Part shown: positions 30,969 through 42,295 of the stretch, one piece after another
Numbering within the stretch: position 1 is the stretch's first letter
How the letters are laid out: every line of letters starts with the position of its first letter
Made by a program: the position numbers and the translations under genes
NCBI GenBank assembly: GCA_963575645.1
Contig: OY754464.1
Coordinates: 74,746,948 to 74,810,947 of the forward strand
DNA from: Xanthostigma xanthostigma
Taxonomy: Eukaryota; Arthropoda; Insecta; Raphidioptera; Raphidiidae
Direction of reading: 5' to 3'
Length of the DNA stretch: 64,000 nt
Notes under the pieces: generated by a model
What the model saw: the letters and a program-made list of their open reading frames with translations, nothing else
Told to the model about the DNA's origin: nothing
Databases searched by the model: none

Positions 30969-33374
30969 TTATTTACGATATAATCTTCCCCTTTCGCGGT
31001 CTCCAGCACCGGCGAGATATGTGCTTAGGACAGAAATTATTTTCATTTCAGCTTTGTTGGAGACGTATTTATCTTCAATAAACTCTGTAATTAAATAAAA
31101 AATAAAATTCAGTTATATATTTCGATTATAGCATTCGATGTTTACTATAATGTCGAAAAATATAAATATATTTCTATAATTATAATTTATAAATGATTAA
31201 CCTTTAATTAACTGATATGTTCCGGTGCTACTAAAATTTTTTTTCCCCACACCTTTTGTAATACGGCCAGCACCGCTGTATAACAATTGTACTTTTTTTT
31301 TTAACATTCCTGACATTATAGTTTTGATGTCTTTTTCATAGTTAAGACTTCCTACTGTCCAAACTCGGAACATAGTTTTCTGCAAAGAATAGAATAGATT
31401 TATGAATTTAAATAATAATTATAAAAAAATTATTGAAATAAAATTTAAACAAAAAATAAATATTTACAAGAGCTTTTTGTTTTTCAACGTCAGTTTTAAT
31501 GTTTTCATCAAACTCTTCAAAGTTTTCTTCAATTGGCAATATTTTGCCAATAACAGTTCTCCAGGAATCATCAGCTGTATGTTCTGTTGGTTCCGCTTGG
31601 TTTGATAAGTTTATATTATGATGTTTTTTATTTATATCATATAGAATGCTTCTCTTGGCATTGGTAATTTTTTTCTCCATTGCAATAAATTTTAAGTCCA
31701 TATACTCTGCTAGGATTTCTGGAAATGAATATAGTATATAGTAAAAATAAAGACATTTTCAAAATAATAATCAAAATTAGATAATTACTCTGTTCTGGAG
31801 CCATTTCACTTTTCAGTTCGGTTAATTTATCATCTAGTGTTGCTATGCGCGATTTTTTTGCTTCACTTTCACCGTCAACAGCTGTACGTCTTAATGATGC
31901 ATCCTTATGTATCGGGTCATCATCACCAATATTATTCGGTTCATTTAGAACTGTAGGTTAATAAAATAATTATGAGCACAATTTTTCATACTATATATGA
32001 TTAATCACCTGTTAATAAATTGTGCAAAAATCAAACTATGCAGAGTAGGCATTTTTGAAAACTCCGATTAATTATAAATAACAAATTAAATATTTGTTGT
32101 TAATTTATTATATAAAATCAATGTAAAGGAAATAAATAATTAATTGTTAATAAATTAAGAAACAAACAATATAAATCAAATATTACCTTCCATCGATTTG
32201 TTGCCCAAAGATTTTTGAAGTGATTTTAATGAGGTAGATTCATTAAGTAATGCTTCGATCTCTTCATGAACCATATTATCTCGTAATATAGACTGATACA
32301 CATCATCTGATTCACTTGCAGCTTGGGCATTTTCAAAAGCTCGCTGAAGTCTCCGTAAGCCTTGTTCATAATTACCTATTCATCAGTACAAATTAAGGCT
32401 GGGCACGCAAACCGGTTAACGATCAATCGGTTAAAATTTGATTCGAAAACCGCGGGTATAAATATGTAAAAACCGGTCAACGATCGATCGAATAAAAATC
32501 GGTTAACTATAATAGTAGATCGGTTAAAAACCGATAAGCCATCAATCGGTTACAAACCGGTTAACCGACCGACCGGTTAAAATTAGGTGTGAAAACCGAT
32601 CAATCGGTTAAAAACGGATTGATCGAACAAATGGTTAAAAACCGGTTAAACGATCGTCCAATTAAAAATTGACGTGTTATTAATACGCGAAAATCCATTG
32701 ATTAGTGTTGTTGAACAGACTACTAAATAGTTTAAATCAAACTTCAAAATTAAAAATTCCGTGGAGATCAGCAGTTTTAATAACAACATTAAATATGCTA
32801 CTTGTACTAGTCATTAAATTTTAGGTACCTAAATAGATATGTTAACACAATTTGCAACAACAAAATATAACAAAAAACATCATCGGTCAATCAGACGAAC
32901 AGTTATAGTTTAAAGTTTAAACTTTGACGGTCTTATAACCGACTGAACGATCGGTTAGTCGATCGGTTTTCAGTCATATAACCGACTGAACGATCATTCA
33001 GTCGAACGGTTTTCGGTCAACCGACCAAAAAAGCAAAGTTCCAGCACTAGTACAAATAAATATATCATTGGTAACAATTGATTTAATTAAATTTTTTTTA
33101 AATAAAATTAAAAACACTTACGAGCTCGGTACACTATTTCAACACTATGAGTTTCCCACTTTTCGTCAGGCTTTTTTAGTTCTTTCAACCATTTAGTTAA
33201 ATTGGCTTGTGCCAATTTAATAGGTGGGTATAGACAAAAGCACTTTGCATCTTCATTAGTTTTCACCCAAGATCTTGGAACTAACTCAATCAATTTTTTT
33301 CCATAATTGTCATATTCATCGAAGGCGACAATAGCATATATCGCTTCTTCTAAAAATTCTTCCGCAGAAGTCAT
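30969..33374 (-). CDS. CACTA accessory protein, DUF4806-like, six exons, 382 aa
   Basis: Exons on the minus strand are 33374-33122, 32375-32187, 31950-31789, 31718-31468, 31379-31202 and 31084-30969. All introns are GT-AG and every junction keeps phase (1,1,1,0,1), giving 1149 coding bases and a single stop. The N-terminus (about residues 11-110) contains AIVAFDEYDN, LIELVPRSWV, LYPPIK and ARNYEQGLRRLQRAFENAQ. Together these follow the common N-terminal region of insect proteins that end in DUF4806. The C-terminal part (about 261-350) has LPIEENFEEFDENI, MFRVWTVGSL and GVGKKNFSSTGTYQL, like DUF4806; I recall the family but cannot search it. It probably binds the subterminal repeats, as TnpA does in plants (inference). 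Donor 5 (GTTAAT) is the weakest junction. Intron 1 is enlarged by a hAT MITE; without it the intron would be about 82 bp. Confidence 0.78.
32386..33057. mobile_element. hAT MITE (32394-33049) with 8-bp target duplication in intron 1 of the accessory gene
   Basis: GTACAAAT is duplicated exactly at 32386-32393 and 33050-33057. The ends TAAGGCTGGGCAC and, inverted, TAGTGCTGGAAC are hAT-like short imperfect termini. The inside is made of many variants of CGGTTAACCG, CGATCGATCGG and AAAACCGGTTAA, so it can fold on itself extensively. It sits 9-17 nt upstream of the splice acceptor at 32376-32377, replacing the original branch-point region. Confidence 0.88.
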
Positions 33375-33987
33375 CGTTATCTTAACAGATTAAATAACAG
33401 ATAATTTTTATAATAAATCAATAAAGTATAACTTTATAGAATAGAATAGAATAAATTTATTGTCCATAATATGATTATAAAATAATGATCATATGTGAGG
33501 TTATGAAACATGTCAAAATTATACATAATACTTACTACTGAAATTTTCATTTTTTAAATAGATTTACATGCATGTAATCATTGTTTAGTTAAAATAGATT
33601 ACCTCTTATTTTCAATAAATCCAACTTCGCCTCAAATACACAACAAATAGGTTTATTAAAGTCTGCAAATAATCTGAACTTCACCGAATGACGATCAGAT
33701 ACGCGCCACGCGGAATGGACGCGACCTAGCGAACATGCCAACATGGCTGCGCTTAGTGCAAAATAAATATTACTGCGCACACCTTTGAAAAATACCGCGA
33801 TTATTCAAAATGTTTTTTTATTAAATTTTTTTATGATTACATTTTTTTACATAACATTCAATATTAATGACAGACAGATAAGTAGAAGAAATTAAAAAAT
33901 TCACCTTCAATGTTAGATTAATAAAAAAAATGTTTTTGTTTATTATACTAATTGAAATTCTAAACACATAAAATTAAGATTTAACAT
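33375..33987. other. Intergenic spacer between the two transposon genes
   Basis: Probably holds the accessory gene promoter and the transposase 3' untranslated region. The sequence around 33660-33760 is GC-richer (ACGCGCCACGCGGAATGGAC) and could be a 5' untranslated exon. The 63-codon frame there has no known domain and no clear splice link. Confidence 0.5.
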
Positions 33988-36129
33988 TTAGCTCGAGTGA
34001 AGAAGTGATACAGCATACTTTGTTTCTTCAATCTGTAGTAACAAACATTTACTTTTAATTTTGCTGATTGACAACCGTTTCATATTTATAGAGAACTCAT
34101 GTATTTTTACAGAACCTAAGTCAGTAGATTCACATGGATTTTTAAAAATATTTCCGACTGCTGCAGCTTCGAAGCCTTGGATACAAAAATCTTCAAGTTT
34201 CTTAACATCGTAATGCCTTTCTCTTAAAAGTATAGAACTTATCATAAAGATCGTGTTAGTTTTTAATTGAACAATATTATTTGGAAACCTCCAACTAATA
34301 AACATATCATGTAACTTCAGAGAGTTAACTTTTATCATTCGATTTTCATTTTCTTCAATTATGTCTGCATTTTCATCAATGTCGTATTCTTTGAGAACGT
34401 GCTTTTTTTTTATTATAACATCATCTAATGAATCAATTGCATTTAAACGATTGACTATTTGTGGCAAAGGCTTTGCTGCAGACTGAACTAAATTTTTAAA
34501 CTTCCCAATATAACTTTCACCCCAGAATGCTGAAAAATCATTTAATGGAACTTGTAAATGTCTTATATCATCTGCCACATGAGTAAGGTTATGAAAATTC
34601 ATAACCTGGCAGGCATTTCCATAAAAGCTCGGCATTAGTTGAAAAAATTTCTTCAATAAATCATCAGCATAGTCTACATATTGAAGCGCTAGCTCCTGAC
34701 TGCAAAGAATACGACAAGCAACATGAAGTAATAAAAAATGTTTGTACTCGTCTGGATTTAAAACAAACTTTAAAATAATCGGTCCAATATATAAAAGCAT
34801 GAAGCGATATTGAGTAGCTTTCCAATGAGATACCTCGTTAATATCAAATATTTTCCGCTGGAACTCAGTAGGCACAAATTCAGTGATTGAATCCATTAGT
34901 TGTTTAAAAGTTTCTCGGCTTCTTCGCGCAAGCCTATATGAACCTTTACCAGTCCATTTTACCAGTAAAGATTTCATCACACCGAGAAATAATAAATGCA
35001 TCGAGTCCAAAATTATGTCATTGACTGGATCAAAATCAGGAATCTCTGTAAGTGGTGAAGGCATATTTTCTAGATGATGTTCAACTTGTGTTTTGTCGAT
35101 AAAAGATCTTTTTGTACGCTTTTCACAATTTATTTCAGGGTACACACGCCTTCTTTGTGCAGTAATACCTTCGGTAGTACAACGTTCACATCCAAAATAA
35201 GCAGTAGGACCTTTTATGCACTTCAAATACGCACGAGCTTGTCCATCAGCAATTAATGCAATAAATTTGAACTGATATGTTACTCCTTTTATAGTCACTC
35301 CACTGTTAGTCAAAACTTTAACTTCTTGTACAAAATCATTGAGGATATCTCTGACATTGCTAGGCTTAGATTCGCCATAAAATAATCCAGCAGTGAAAGG
35401 AGGACATACATATTTATCAGCATAAAGCTTTATAACAATGGGCCAAAGTTGACCTTTAGAATTATTGTAAATTTTCATACCGTCAATAAACACATGTATT
35501 TTTATTGAGCTTTCTGTAAATATTTCAGGTGCTATACGTTTTTCTAAGCCATTTAGAATTCCTAAATATAAATATTGTCCATAAGAACCATTTTTTGTTA
35601 ATACGCTTTTTGAATTTATACAATGTTTATAACCTAAAAGAGCATGAGCGGTTGGAGGAAATGTTTTGTATCCCTCGCTAATTAAAATACCCAAAAGCTC
35701 AGTTATTGTTGTTGAAGGTAATTTACCAATATTATTAATTACCCACTCAAGAATTTTGGAGTAAAAATCTTTCGGTTCATTAAAACTGTGCTGCACATCG
35801 TCCTCAATGTCGTGTAAAGTTTGATTTTCATTCTCATGACTGGAGTCATCTAGTATATAAAACATTTTTTTTATTTAGTTTTATTTATTTAACAGCTTAA
35901 TGATCATACATATCTAAATTTATATATTGGTAAACTTACTAATTGATGTTTGACAATCATTGCTGTTTATATTATGATAATTACTAACTTCTTCTGTTGC
36001 CTCTGCAGCACTTGAATAATCACTATTATCTGTCTCTTCCCAGTCTGAATCCGATGTATTTATTTCCATAAAACGTTTTTTTTTTATTCTATAATATGAA
36101 TTATACGATCTTGTACGTTTTTGAGACAT
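33988..36129 (-). CDS. CACTA transposase, TNP2-like, two exons, 683 aa
   Basis: Exons are 36129-35940 (190 bp) and 35849-33988 (1862 bp). Donor GTAAGT follows ...ACATCAATTA, acceptor ATACTAG precedes ATGACTCC, and the phase is kept, for 2052 coding bases. The start gives MSQKRTRSYNSYYRIKKKRF, a basic stretch before an acidic, Ser-rich segment; an upstream in-frame ATG at 36246 lies in the satellite and is not favoured. Motifs fit the TNP2/DDE family: HVFIDGMKIYNNSKGQLWPI (D about 186), ALIADGQARAY (D about 265) followed by CERC (C about 284 and 287), LDSMHLLFLGVMKSLL (about 344), HNLTHVADDIRH (about 483), and FSAFWGESYIGKFKNLV with E about 508 as the candidate last catalytic acid. No stop or frameshift is visible, so it may be functional. 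It would cut at the terminal repeats in the nucleus. Confidence 0.9.
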
Positions 36130-36234
36130 AATAATATTTAATGATATTTTGCAGGTTATGTATACTGTATTTGTCAACCATATAAACATAATATCATAAT
36201 AATATACATTGCGCAATGCGCACACACTATTAAA

Positions 36235-36985
36235 GGCTTGGGCCAATGCTCAGCTGCCAATGCTTAACTATAATATTACTGAGCATCGGGCCAAAGTTTG
36301 GAACGAGACCTGGGCCAATGCTCAGTTGCCAATGCTTAACTATAGTATTACTGAGCATCGGGCCAAAGTTTGGAACGAGGCTTGGGCCAATGCTCAGTTG
36401 CCAATGCTTAACTATAGTATTACTGAGCATCGGGCCAAAGTTTGGAACGAGGCTTGGGCCAATGCTCAGCTGCCAATGCTTAACTATAGTATTACTGAGC
36501 ATCGGGCCAAAGTTTGGAACGAGACTTGGGCCAATGCTCAGTTGCCAATGCTTAACTATAGTATTACTGAGCATCGGGCCAAAGTTTGGAACGAGGCTTG
36601 GGCCAATGCTCAGCTGCCAATGCTTAACTATAGTATTACTGAGCATCGGGCCAAAGTTTGGAACGAGACCTGGGCCAATGCTCAGTTGCCAATGCTTAAC
36701 TATAGTATTACTGAGCATCGGGCCAAAGTTTGGAACGAGGCTTGGGCCAATGCTCAGCTGCCAATGCTTAACTATAGTATTACTGAGCATCGGGCCAAAG
36801 TTTGGAACGAGACTTGGGCCAATGCTCAGTTGCCAATGCTTAACTATAGTATTACTGAGCATCGGGCCAAAGTTTGGAACGAGACTTGGGCCAATGCTCA
36901 GTTGCCAATGCTTAACTATAGTATTACTGAGCATCGGGCCAAAGTTTGGAACGAGGCTTGGGCCAATGTTCAGCTGCCAAGGCTT
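36235..36985. repeat. Right subterminal array, ten 72-bp units
   Basis: Ten nearly identical units begin GGCTTGGGCCAATGCTCAG and contain GCCAATGCTTAACTATAGTA, then CTGAGCATCGGGCC. GGCCAATGCTCAG and CTGAGCATCGGGCC are inverted copies within each unit, so every unit can fold into a stem of about 12 bp. Units alternate GAGACYTGGG and GAGGCTTGGG at the junction, hinting at higher-order duplication. All long frames here (both strands) follow from 72 being divisible by three. Confidence 0.95.
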
Positions 36986-37033
36986 GCTAAATGACGAATG
37001 GCCCGAGGCTAGGCCTATCGTCAGCATTGGTTA

Positions 37034-37050
37034 TTCCTACCTGGGTAGTG
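37034..37050 (-). repeat. Right terminal inverted repeat of the CACTA element
   Basis: Inverse of CACTACCCAGGTAGGAA, with the complete CACTA terminus. Confidence 0.88.
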
Positions 37051-37463
37051 CACCTATTTTTCAAAGAAGAAGGTTTATAATCCTTTGTATAATTCTTGTT
37101 CATCGTCTTGTCTTTTCGTTTGAAATTCTACACGTGTATTTCTAAGGTGCACACTATTAGGGTGATTCAAATTTTGGGTCCAGTACGATAACACTATGCA
37201 CCCAAATTTTGAAAATTTTTTTTTAAGTCATAGAAAACGCTAAATTTTGACGTTCAAAAAAAAAAACTTTGCGGATTATTCACAAATTTCCTCAAAAATA
37301 CGTGAAAAAAATGGAACTACTTTTCGTCTTTCACTGTCATTTTTTGAATCTAACCAATCAAAAATCACAAATACACGTCATAGCAACTGGTGTAGAATTA
37401 TTGTATAACTATCTCACTTTGAATGCAGCTTTCGATTGTGTTATGGAAGCAGGGTCGTATTTA
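37051..37463. other. Right flank of the CACTA element, no feature recognised
   Basis: AT-rich sequence; no gene supported. Confidence 0.5.
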
Positions 37464-37805
37464 GATTCGCATACCCGTTTATCGTTCACCCCGGAATTGT
37501 TTTTTTAAAAACTCCACATTTGCCCCTTCCCGTTTCACTGCGAGACAATTCGCATACCCCTTTATCGTTCACCCCAGAATTACAATTCGCATACCCGTTT
37601 ATCGTTCACCCCGGAATTGTTTTTTTAAAAACTCCACATTTGCCCCTTCCCGTTTCACTGCGAGACAATTCGCATACCCTTTTATCGTTCACCCCAGAAT
37701 TACAATTCGCATACCCGTTTATCGTTCACCCCGGAATTGTTTTTTTAAAAACTCCACATTTGCCCCTTCCCGTTTCACTGCGACACAATTCGCATACCCC
37801 TTTAT
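37464..37805. repeat. 120-bp tandem repeat, about 2.9 units
   Basis: ATTCGCATACCCGTTTATCG recurs at 37465, 37585 and 37705, and the intervening sequence (ACTCCACATTTGCCCCTTCC) is nearly identical. A half-unit ATTCGCATACCCCTTTATC lies within each, so the unit is itself a diverged dimer. The 146-codon frame across it is a by-product. The sequence is unrelated to the satellite at 1-1061 despite equal period. Confidence 0.9.
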
Positions 37806-38548
37806 CAAAAAAAGCGGTGGTTTTCAATCTTCATGAAAATGTGAGTTTTAAATTTAAAATTCGTTTTATAAATTAAAATTTCCAAATACGACTCTGCCCT
37901 GAACGTTCAATTGTATTTCATTCCAACCAATTGATATTTCTATCTTTGTTTATCATAGGTACAGGTATATATAACTTTCTCTTTTCTTATCACTATATAA
38001 GACAAGATAGCGATCGCTATAGTAAATAACATACTTACTATACCATATTTAATTTTTTTAAATTAATTTATAAAAATTAATTTTCCGCACTTAAAACGAC
38101 CAATAACGCTGTTATATGTTATATAAAACAATAATTGTGAATTTCCAGTGGATATTTTGCATAGCAAGTTATCGTACTCTTACCCAAATTTTTTTTTAAT
38201 TTTTTTTTTGTTTTGCTCTTACCCTTTCAAATGTTTCTTCACCAAAATTAATGGGCGCTGTATAGCTCAACTCTAAGAGGTCGCTATTTTAATTTTAGTG
38301 TCCCATTTAAATAGCAGAGAAAAAAAAAGTTTTTTTTTTTAATTGACGTTACTTGTAGATAATTAACTCAATTTTTAACAAATATCTATTATACATTCTT
38401 ATGATGTGGCGAATTCCGATTATTGTAACTGTAGAAAAATTATTTTTTATTGTTAACTTATCTTCAACAAAGTTCACCGCTTTGACGACGGTATTCACTA
38501 TTCTACTATAATATAAGGAGACCGAGCGCGGTCCTTAAATATTAATAT
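37806..38548. other. Intergenic stretch, no feature recognised
   Basis: Contains several A/T homopolymer runs; no gene. Confidence 0.5.
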
Positions 38549-39194
38549 TGTAACAAAACTGTTCTAGTCCGTAATGGAAATTATTTATTTACAATGATAG
38601 ACGTTTAACAGAACAGTTAAACACACAAACGAAAAAGTACTTCTTTGACAAACAGAAACAAAATAACAGTTCTAAATAATAAAAATACACGAGTAAAGAT
38701 TAACGAAGAATATAAAGTCCTAATTATGTACACAAAATATTTACAACACACCGAAGTTTATCTAGTACACTTATTCGCACTTGTCTATTAACTATATTCA
38801 CACGATTAGTTACAACACAGAAGCTATTTATGTAGACACAGATTTATATAATTGCACTCAATGGTTTACACAGCTCATTTATCTTCTATCTTAGCAGCTA
38901 CCTCGGTCTTGCTGTACCGACACTGAACAATTTATATCACACAGCTATTTGTAATCCACTGTACGTACGCGCTGCAACTAACCAACTGACTCACTACCAA
39001 CCACTCCGCTCCCAATTTATGGCTTCGTCCCTCGCCTGGTGGAATTTTCTAGAAGCACCGAGATCCTTCCTTTACATATGTCGGCTTCTTAAGGCAACTT
39101 TATGAAGGTCGGGTTTTGACTATCTACTTTCATTGTTGTTGTTGCGAGAATATTCCACAAAAAGCATAGTCGTCCCAACAGGGACTGCGTAACA
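38549..39194 (-). mobile_element. Solo LTR, copy 3
   Basis: On the minus strand it runs from TGTTACGCAGTCCC to GTTTTGTTACA. ATAT is duplicated at 38545-38548 and 39195-39198. It is related to the copies at 17682 and 23389 but has extra sequence around 38870-38960. The 4-bp duplication and TG...CA ends are compatible with a Ty3/Gypsy-like source, which cannot be proven without internal genes. Confidence 0.85.
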
Positions 39195-40396
39195 ATATAA
39201 ATTAATAGAAATAAAAAAATTTTCAAAGTAAAACAATTACTTTTTAGGAGATTTTTAGGGATATTTCAACTTGTGGTTGTGGGGGACGATTTTTAGAAGT
39301 TAGAAACCCTATTTCACGTCAAATTCACTGAGCGGAACGACCAGCCACCGAAGAACGAAGTACGACCGAGCAGAGAACGTTAACACGCTGAGCACAAAAT
39401 GTCATATTTCCCCGAATTATACATCGAAATAAGCTGACAAACACACGGGAGACTGAGATGATACGACGGCATAACAAGATTTTATAGCTTCGTCCCCCGC
39501 CTGATAGGATTTTCTAGAAGCACCGAGATCCTTCCTTTACATAATATGTCGCCTTCTTAAGGCAACTTTATGAAGGTCGGGTTTTGACTACCTGCTTTCC
39601 ATTGTTGTTGTTGCGAGAATATTCCCACAGAAAGCATAGTCGTCCCAACAGGAAGTGCGCAACAATATAAAAGAAATAAAAAAAATTTCAAAGTAAAACA
39701 ATTATTTCTTTAGGGGATTTTTAGGGATAACTTGTGGTTTTAGGGGAAGATTTTTAGAAGTTGGAAGCCCTATTTCACGTCAAATCTACTGAGCGGAACG
39801 ACCAGCCACAGAAGAACAAAGTACGACCGAGCAGAGAACGCTAACACGCTGAGTACAAAATGTCATATTTCCCCGAATTATACATCGGAATAAGCTGGCA
39901 AATACACGGGAGACTGAGATGATACGACGGCATAACAAGTTTTTATAGCTTCGTCCCCCGCCTGATAGAATTTTCTAGAAGCACCGAGATCCTTCCTTTA
40001 CATGTGTCACCTTCGTCAGGCAACTTTATGAAGATCGGGTTTTGACTACCTGCTTTCATTTGTTGTTGTTGCGAAAATATTCCACAGAAAGCATAGTCGT
40101 CCCAACAGGGAGTGCGCAACAATATAAATAAATAGAAATAAAAAAAAAATCAAAGTTAAACAATTATTTTTTTAGGTATATTTCAACTTGTGGTTGTGGG
40201 GGAAGATTTTTAGAAGTTTGAAACCCTATTTCACGTCAAATGCACTAAGCGGAACGACCAGTCACAGAAGATCTAAGTACGACCAAGCAGAGAACGCTAA
40301 CACGCTGAGCACAAAATGTCATATTTCCCCGAATTATACATCGGAATAAGCTGGCAAATACACGGGAGACATGAGATGATACGACGGCATAACAAG
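39018..40396. repeat. Three tandem units of about 460 bp built from LTR end plus flank
   Basis: AGATCCTTCC recurs at 39061, 39526 and 39987. Each unit holds the U3 end of the LTR (from GGCTTCGTCCC to TGCGYAACA) and then about 270 bp of flank with ACTTGTGGTT, GAGCGGAACGACCAG and GATACGACGGCATAACAAG. The LTR-flank junction itself is repeated, so the duplication happened after the LTR inserted. Confidence 0.85.
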
Positions 40397-40808
40397 GCCA
40401 TCTTGTACAAATACAATTACAACCACTTGATGAGCGAAGTTTGTTTAAGCATTGTCACTGGCACTGTTTGAACACACGACATACTATGTAACTATGGACA
40501 TAGCGAGTATTTTTTTTAACTCAGTGTAACTGCATCGACCGACAATACCGACATGTTGTAGAAGTAGACGACAGTCGACACACGGAGCTTATTACAGTGT
40601 GTCCTGAGGGAGCAACGAAACGCCCATTCCCGTAAATAAAACTAGCTTTTAACCATGTAATATAGTCCCCACTGCGAGACGAGAGCAAATGGAAGAATGA
40701 CACGGTGACGGAATTTGTTCATGAAATATTGTTGCTTTGAAGCGACGAACGATATAATTTTAAATTATTTTTGTTCAAACTATTATTCATTTTTTACCTT
40801 ATATAATA
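40397..40808. other. Intergenic stretch, no feature recognised
   Basis: No gene; the 60-codon minus frame at 40521-40703 has no known domain. Confidence 0.45.
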
Positions 40809-41037
40809 CTAGTGGCCCGGTCCGGCTTTGGCCGAATTTGTAGATTGCTACCGTTTATTCGTCAACTTACGAAAAGCGCTCTTATTTTAATGTAATAATA
40901 TATAGTCTATATATGTTCACCTAGAAGGTCAATTCTAAATATTGGCGAAATCAATCGGTTGAGTAGTTTTGGAGATTACCCTCCGCATACACACAAACTC
41001 ACAAAATTCGCACTCTCTTTTTATTATATTAGTGTAT
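40809..41037 (-). mobile_element. Short Helitron-like element
   Basis: On the minus strand it starts TATACACTAATATAATAAAA and ends GCCGGACCGGGCCACTAG followed by T. The interior (CCAAAACTACTCAACCGATT) is typical of short insect non-autonomous Helitrons. It belongs to a different family from the tRNA-bearing one. Confidence 0.6.
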
Positions 41038-41532
41038 AAACTATAAAAAAATATAAACTGAAATATTACTTAAAACTACTCACTGAAAATATATTATCCT
41101 CTCTTTTCCTTTCAAATAAAATAATTTACTGCCCAAATTGGTGATTTACAGTGTGAATCGTAATTATTTTGACGTATCTAATATACATTGTTTTTCCAAG
41201 GCCTACTTGTAATACATCGTTTCTTTTGTTAGGTTTCCCCTTCGCATACCTGAGCCTCTAACACATCCACATCCCCTCCCCCCACCGACTGTCACCAGAA
41301 TTGTTTTGTCAAATATATGTTCTAAGTTAAATACTTAAAAAAAAAGACGAGAGGCGTCGTAGAACACCTAGTTGGAACGAAGTTCTTTTCGCTATTTATT
41401 ATGTATCATATATTTTTTAACTATAAGTTGTCTGATTAATTATTCGAAAATTTTATTTATAATGTAATATGATTATTAAACAAAAATTAATCGTGTGATT
41501 TGCAACTCTAAGAAAATAAAAATAACATTTGT
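41038..41532. other. Intergenic stretch, no feature recognised
   Basis: No gene supported. Confidence 0.5.
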
Positions 41533-41570
41533 TGCGCTCGGGAATCGAACCCAGGATACCCATAGACCTT
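41533..41570 (-). pseudogene. tRNA 3'-half-like fragment
   Basis: Minus strand reads CCTGGGTTCGATTCCCGAGC, a good T arm and B box, but no D arm or A box is found upstream. Confidence 0.35.
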
Positions 41571-41574
41571 GCAT

Positions 41575-42295
41575 AAATATCGCTATTTGGATTTAATAAC
41601 AATTCGTGAAGTTAGAAAGCGTTGCATTTCACAAAATATTAATGTCAAAAATCCGACTAATATTTGAAATGGCATCCGTTTTTGAACAAATGCAATCTTT
41701 TTATTTTAAGACAGAACATACGCAATCTTTAAATGTCTACAACACACTGTGTAACAGAAAAGAATAACCGATCCGCGTGTGCGATGTATTAGGCAAAATC
41801 CAATTTATACTGTGTTTATTTCTGTTTTTTTTTTTTAATATATAAAAAAACTATTTGCGCAATTTCTGTTGTACGAAATCTACGTAAAAATTTCTCCTCT
41901 TTCGTTTAACACAGGTTTTGAACCGATCTGATTTAAATTAAGCGAATTATAAGTGAAAAACATTTTTTTTGTTTTCAATTTACTCCCCTCTGGGATTAAA
42001 ATTAAAAAATCCGGCTCCGTTATGATCTGTCCCATGCCCTATATTATAAGTGTGCCAAATTTCAACTTTCTATGTCTACGGACAGACACAATATTATGTA
42101 GATTTTCGTTACAAATTTTCTTTTCGCCTTTTCGTTACGCTTTTTTCTTTACGTTTTTTTTCTACCTCTCTCCATTTATATGTATAACGTTACGTGCTTC
42201 TTTATCACTTTAGGATTCATTTAAACACTTTTAAAAAACGGTAAAATAGCCTATTATAGGTACACACTGATTCCACGCGGACGAAGTCGCGGGTA
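41575..42295 (+). repeat. Interspersed repeat family A, copy 3
   Basis: Shares GGCATCCGTTTTTGAACAAA and CCGATCTGATTTAAATTAAG with copies 1 and 2, and ends near a GC-rich hairpin CGCGGACGAAGTCGCGGG, which is the kind of 3' structure seen in insect Helitrons. No CTAG follows it. Confidence 0.6.

Larger units (their letters stand above)
30079..37050 (-). mobile_element. CACTA (EnSpm/CMC)-type DNA transposon with two intact spliced genes
   Basis: The ends are CATACCCAGGTAGGAA (30079-30094) and the inverse of CACTACCCAGGTAGGAA (37034-37050). The right end has the diagnostic CACTA start; the left end reads CA-TA, one C short. Long subterminal repeat arrays on both sides, a TNP2-like transposase and an accessory gene, both on the minus strand, match the plan of CACTA elements. 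The expected 3-bp target duplication is not evident (TTT left, CAC right). The long intact frames suggest recent activity, while the defective left terminus and the MITE inside suggest some decay. Confidence 0.88.

Noticed and set aside
36209..37145. Three long overlapping frames (261, 265 and 299 codons) on both strands
   Set aside because: They are produced by the 72-bp subterminal repeat staying open in several frames; no start context or domain.
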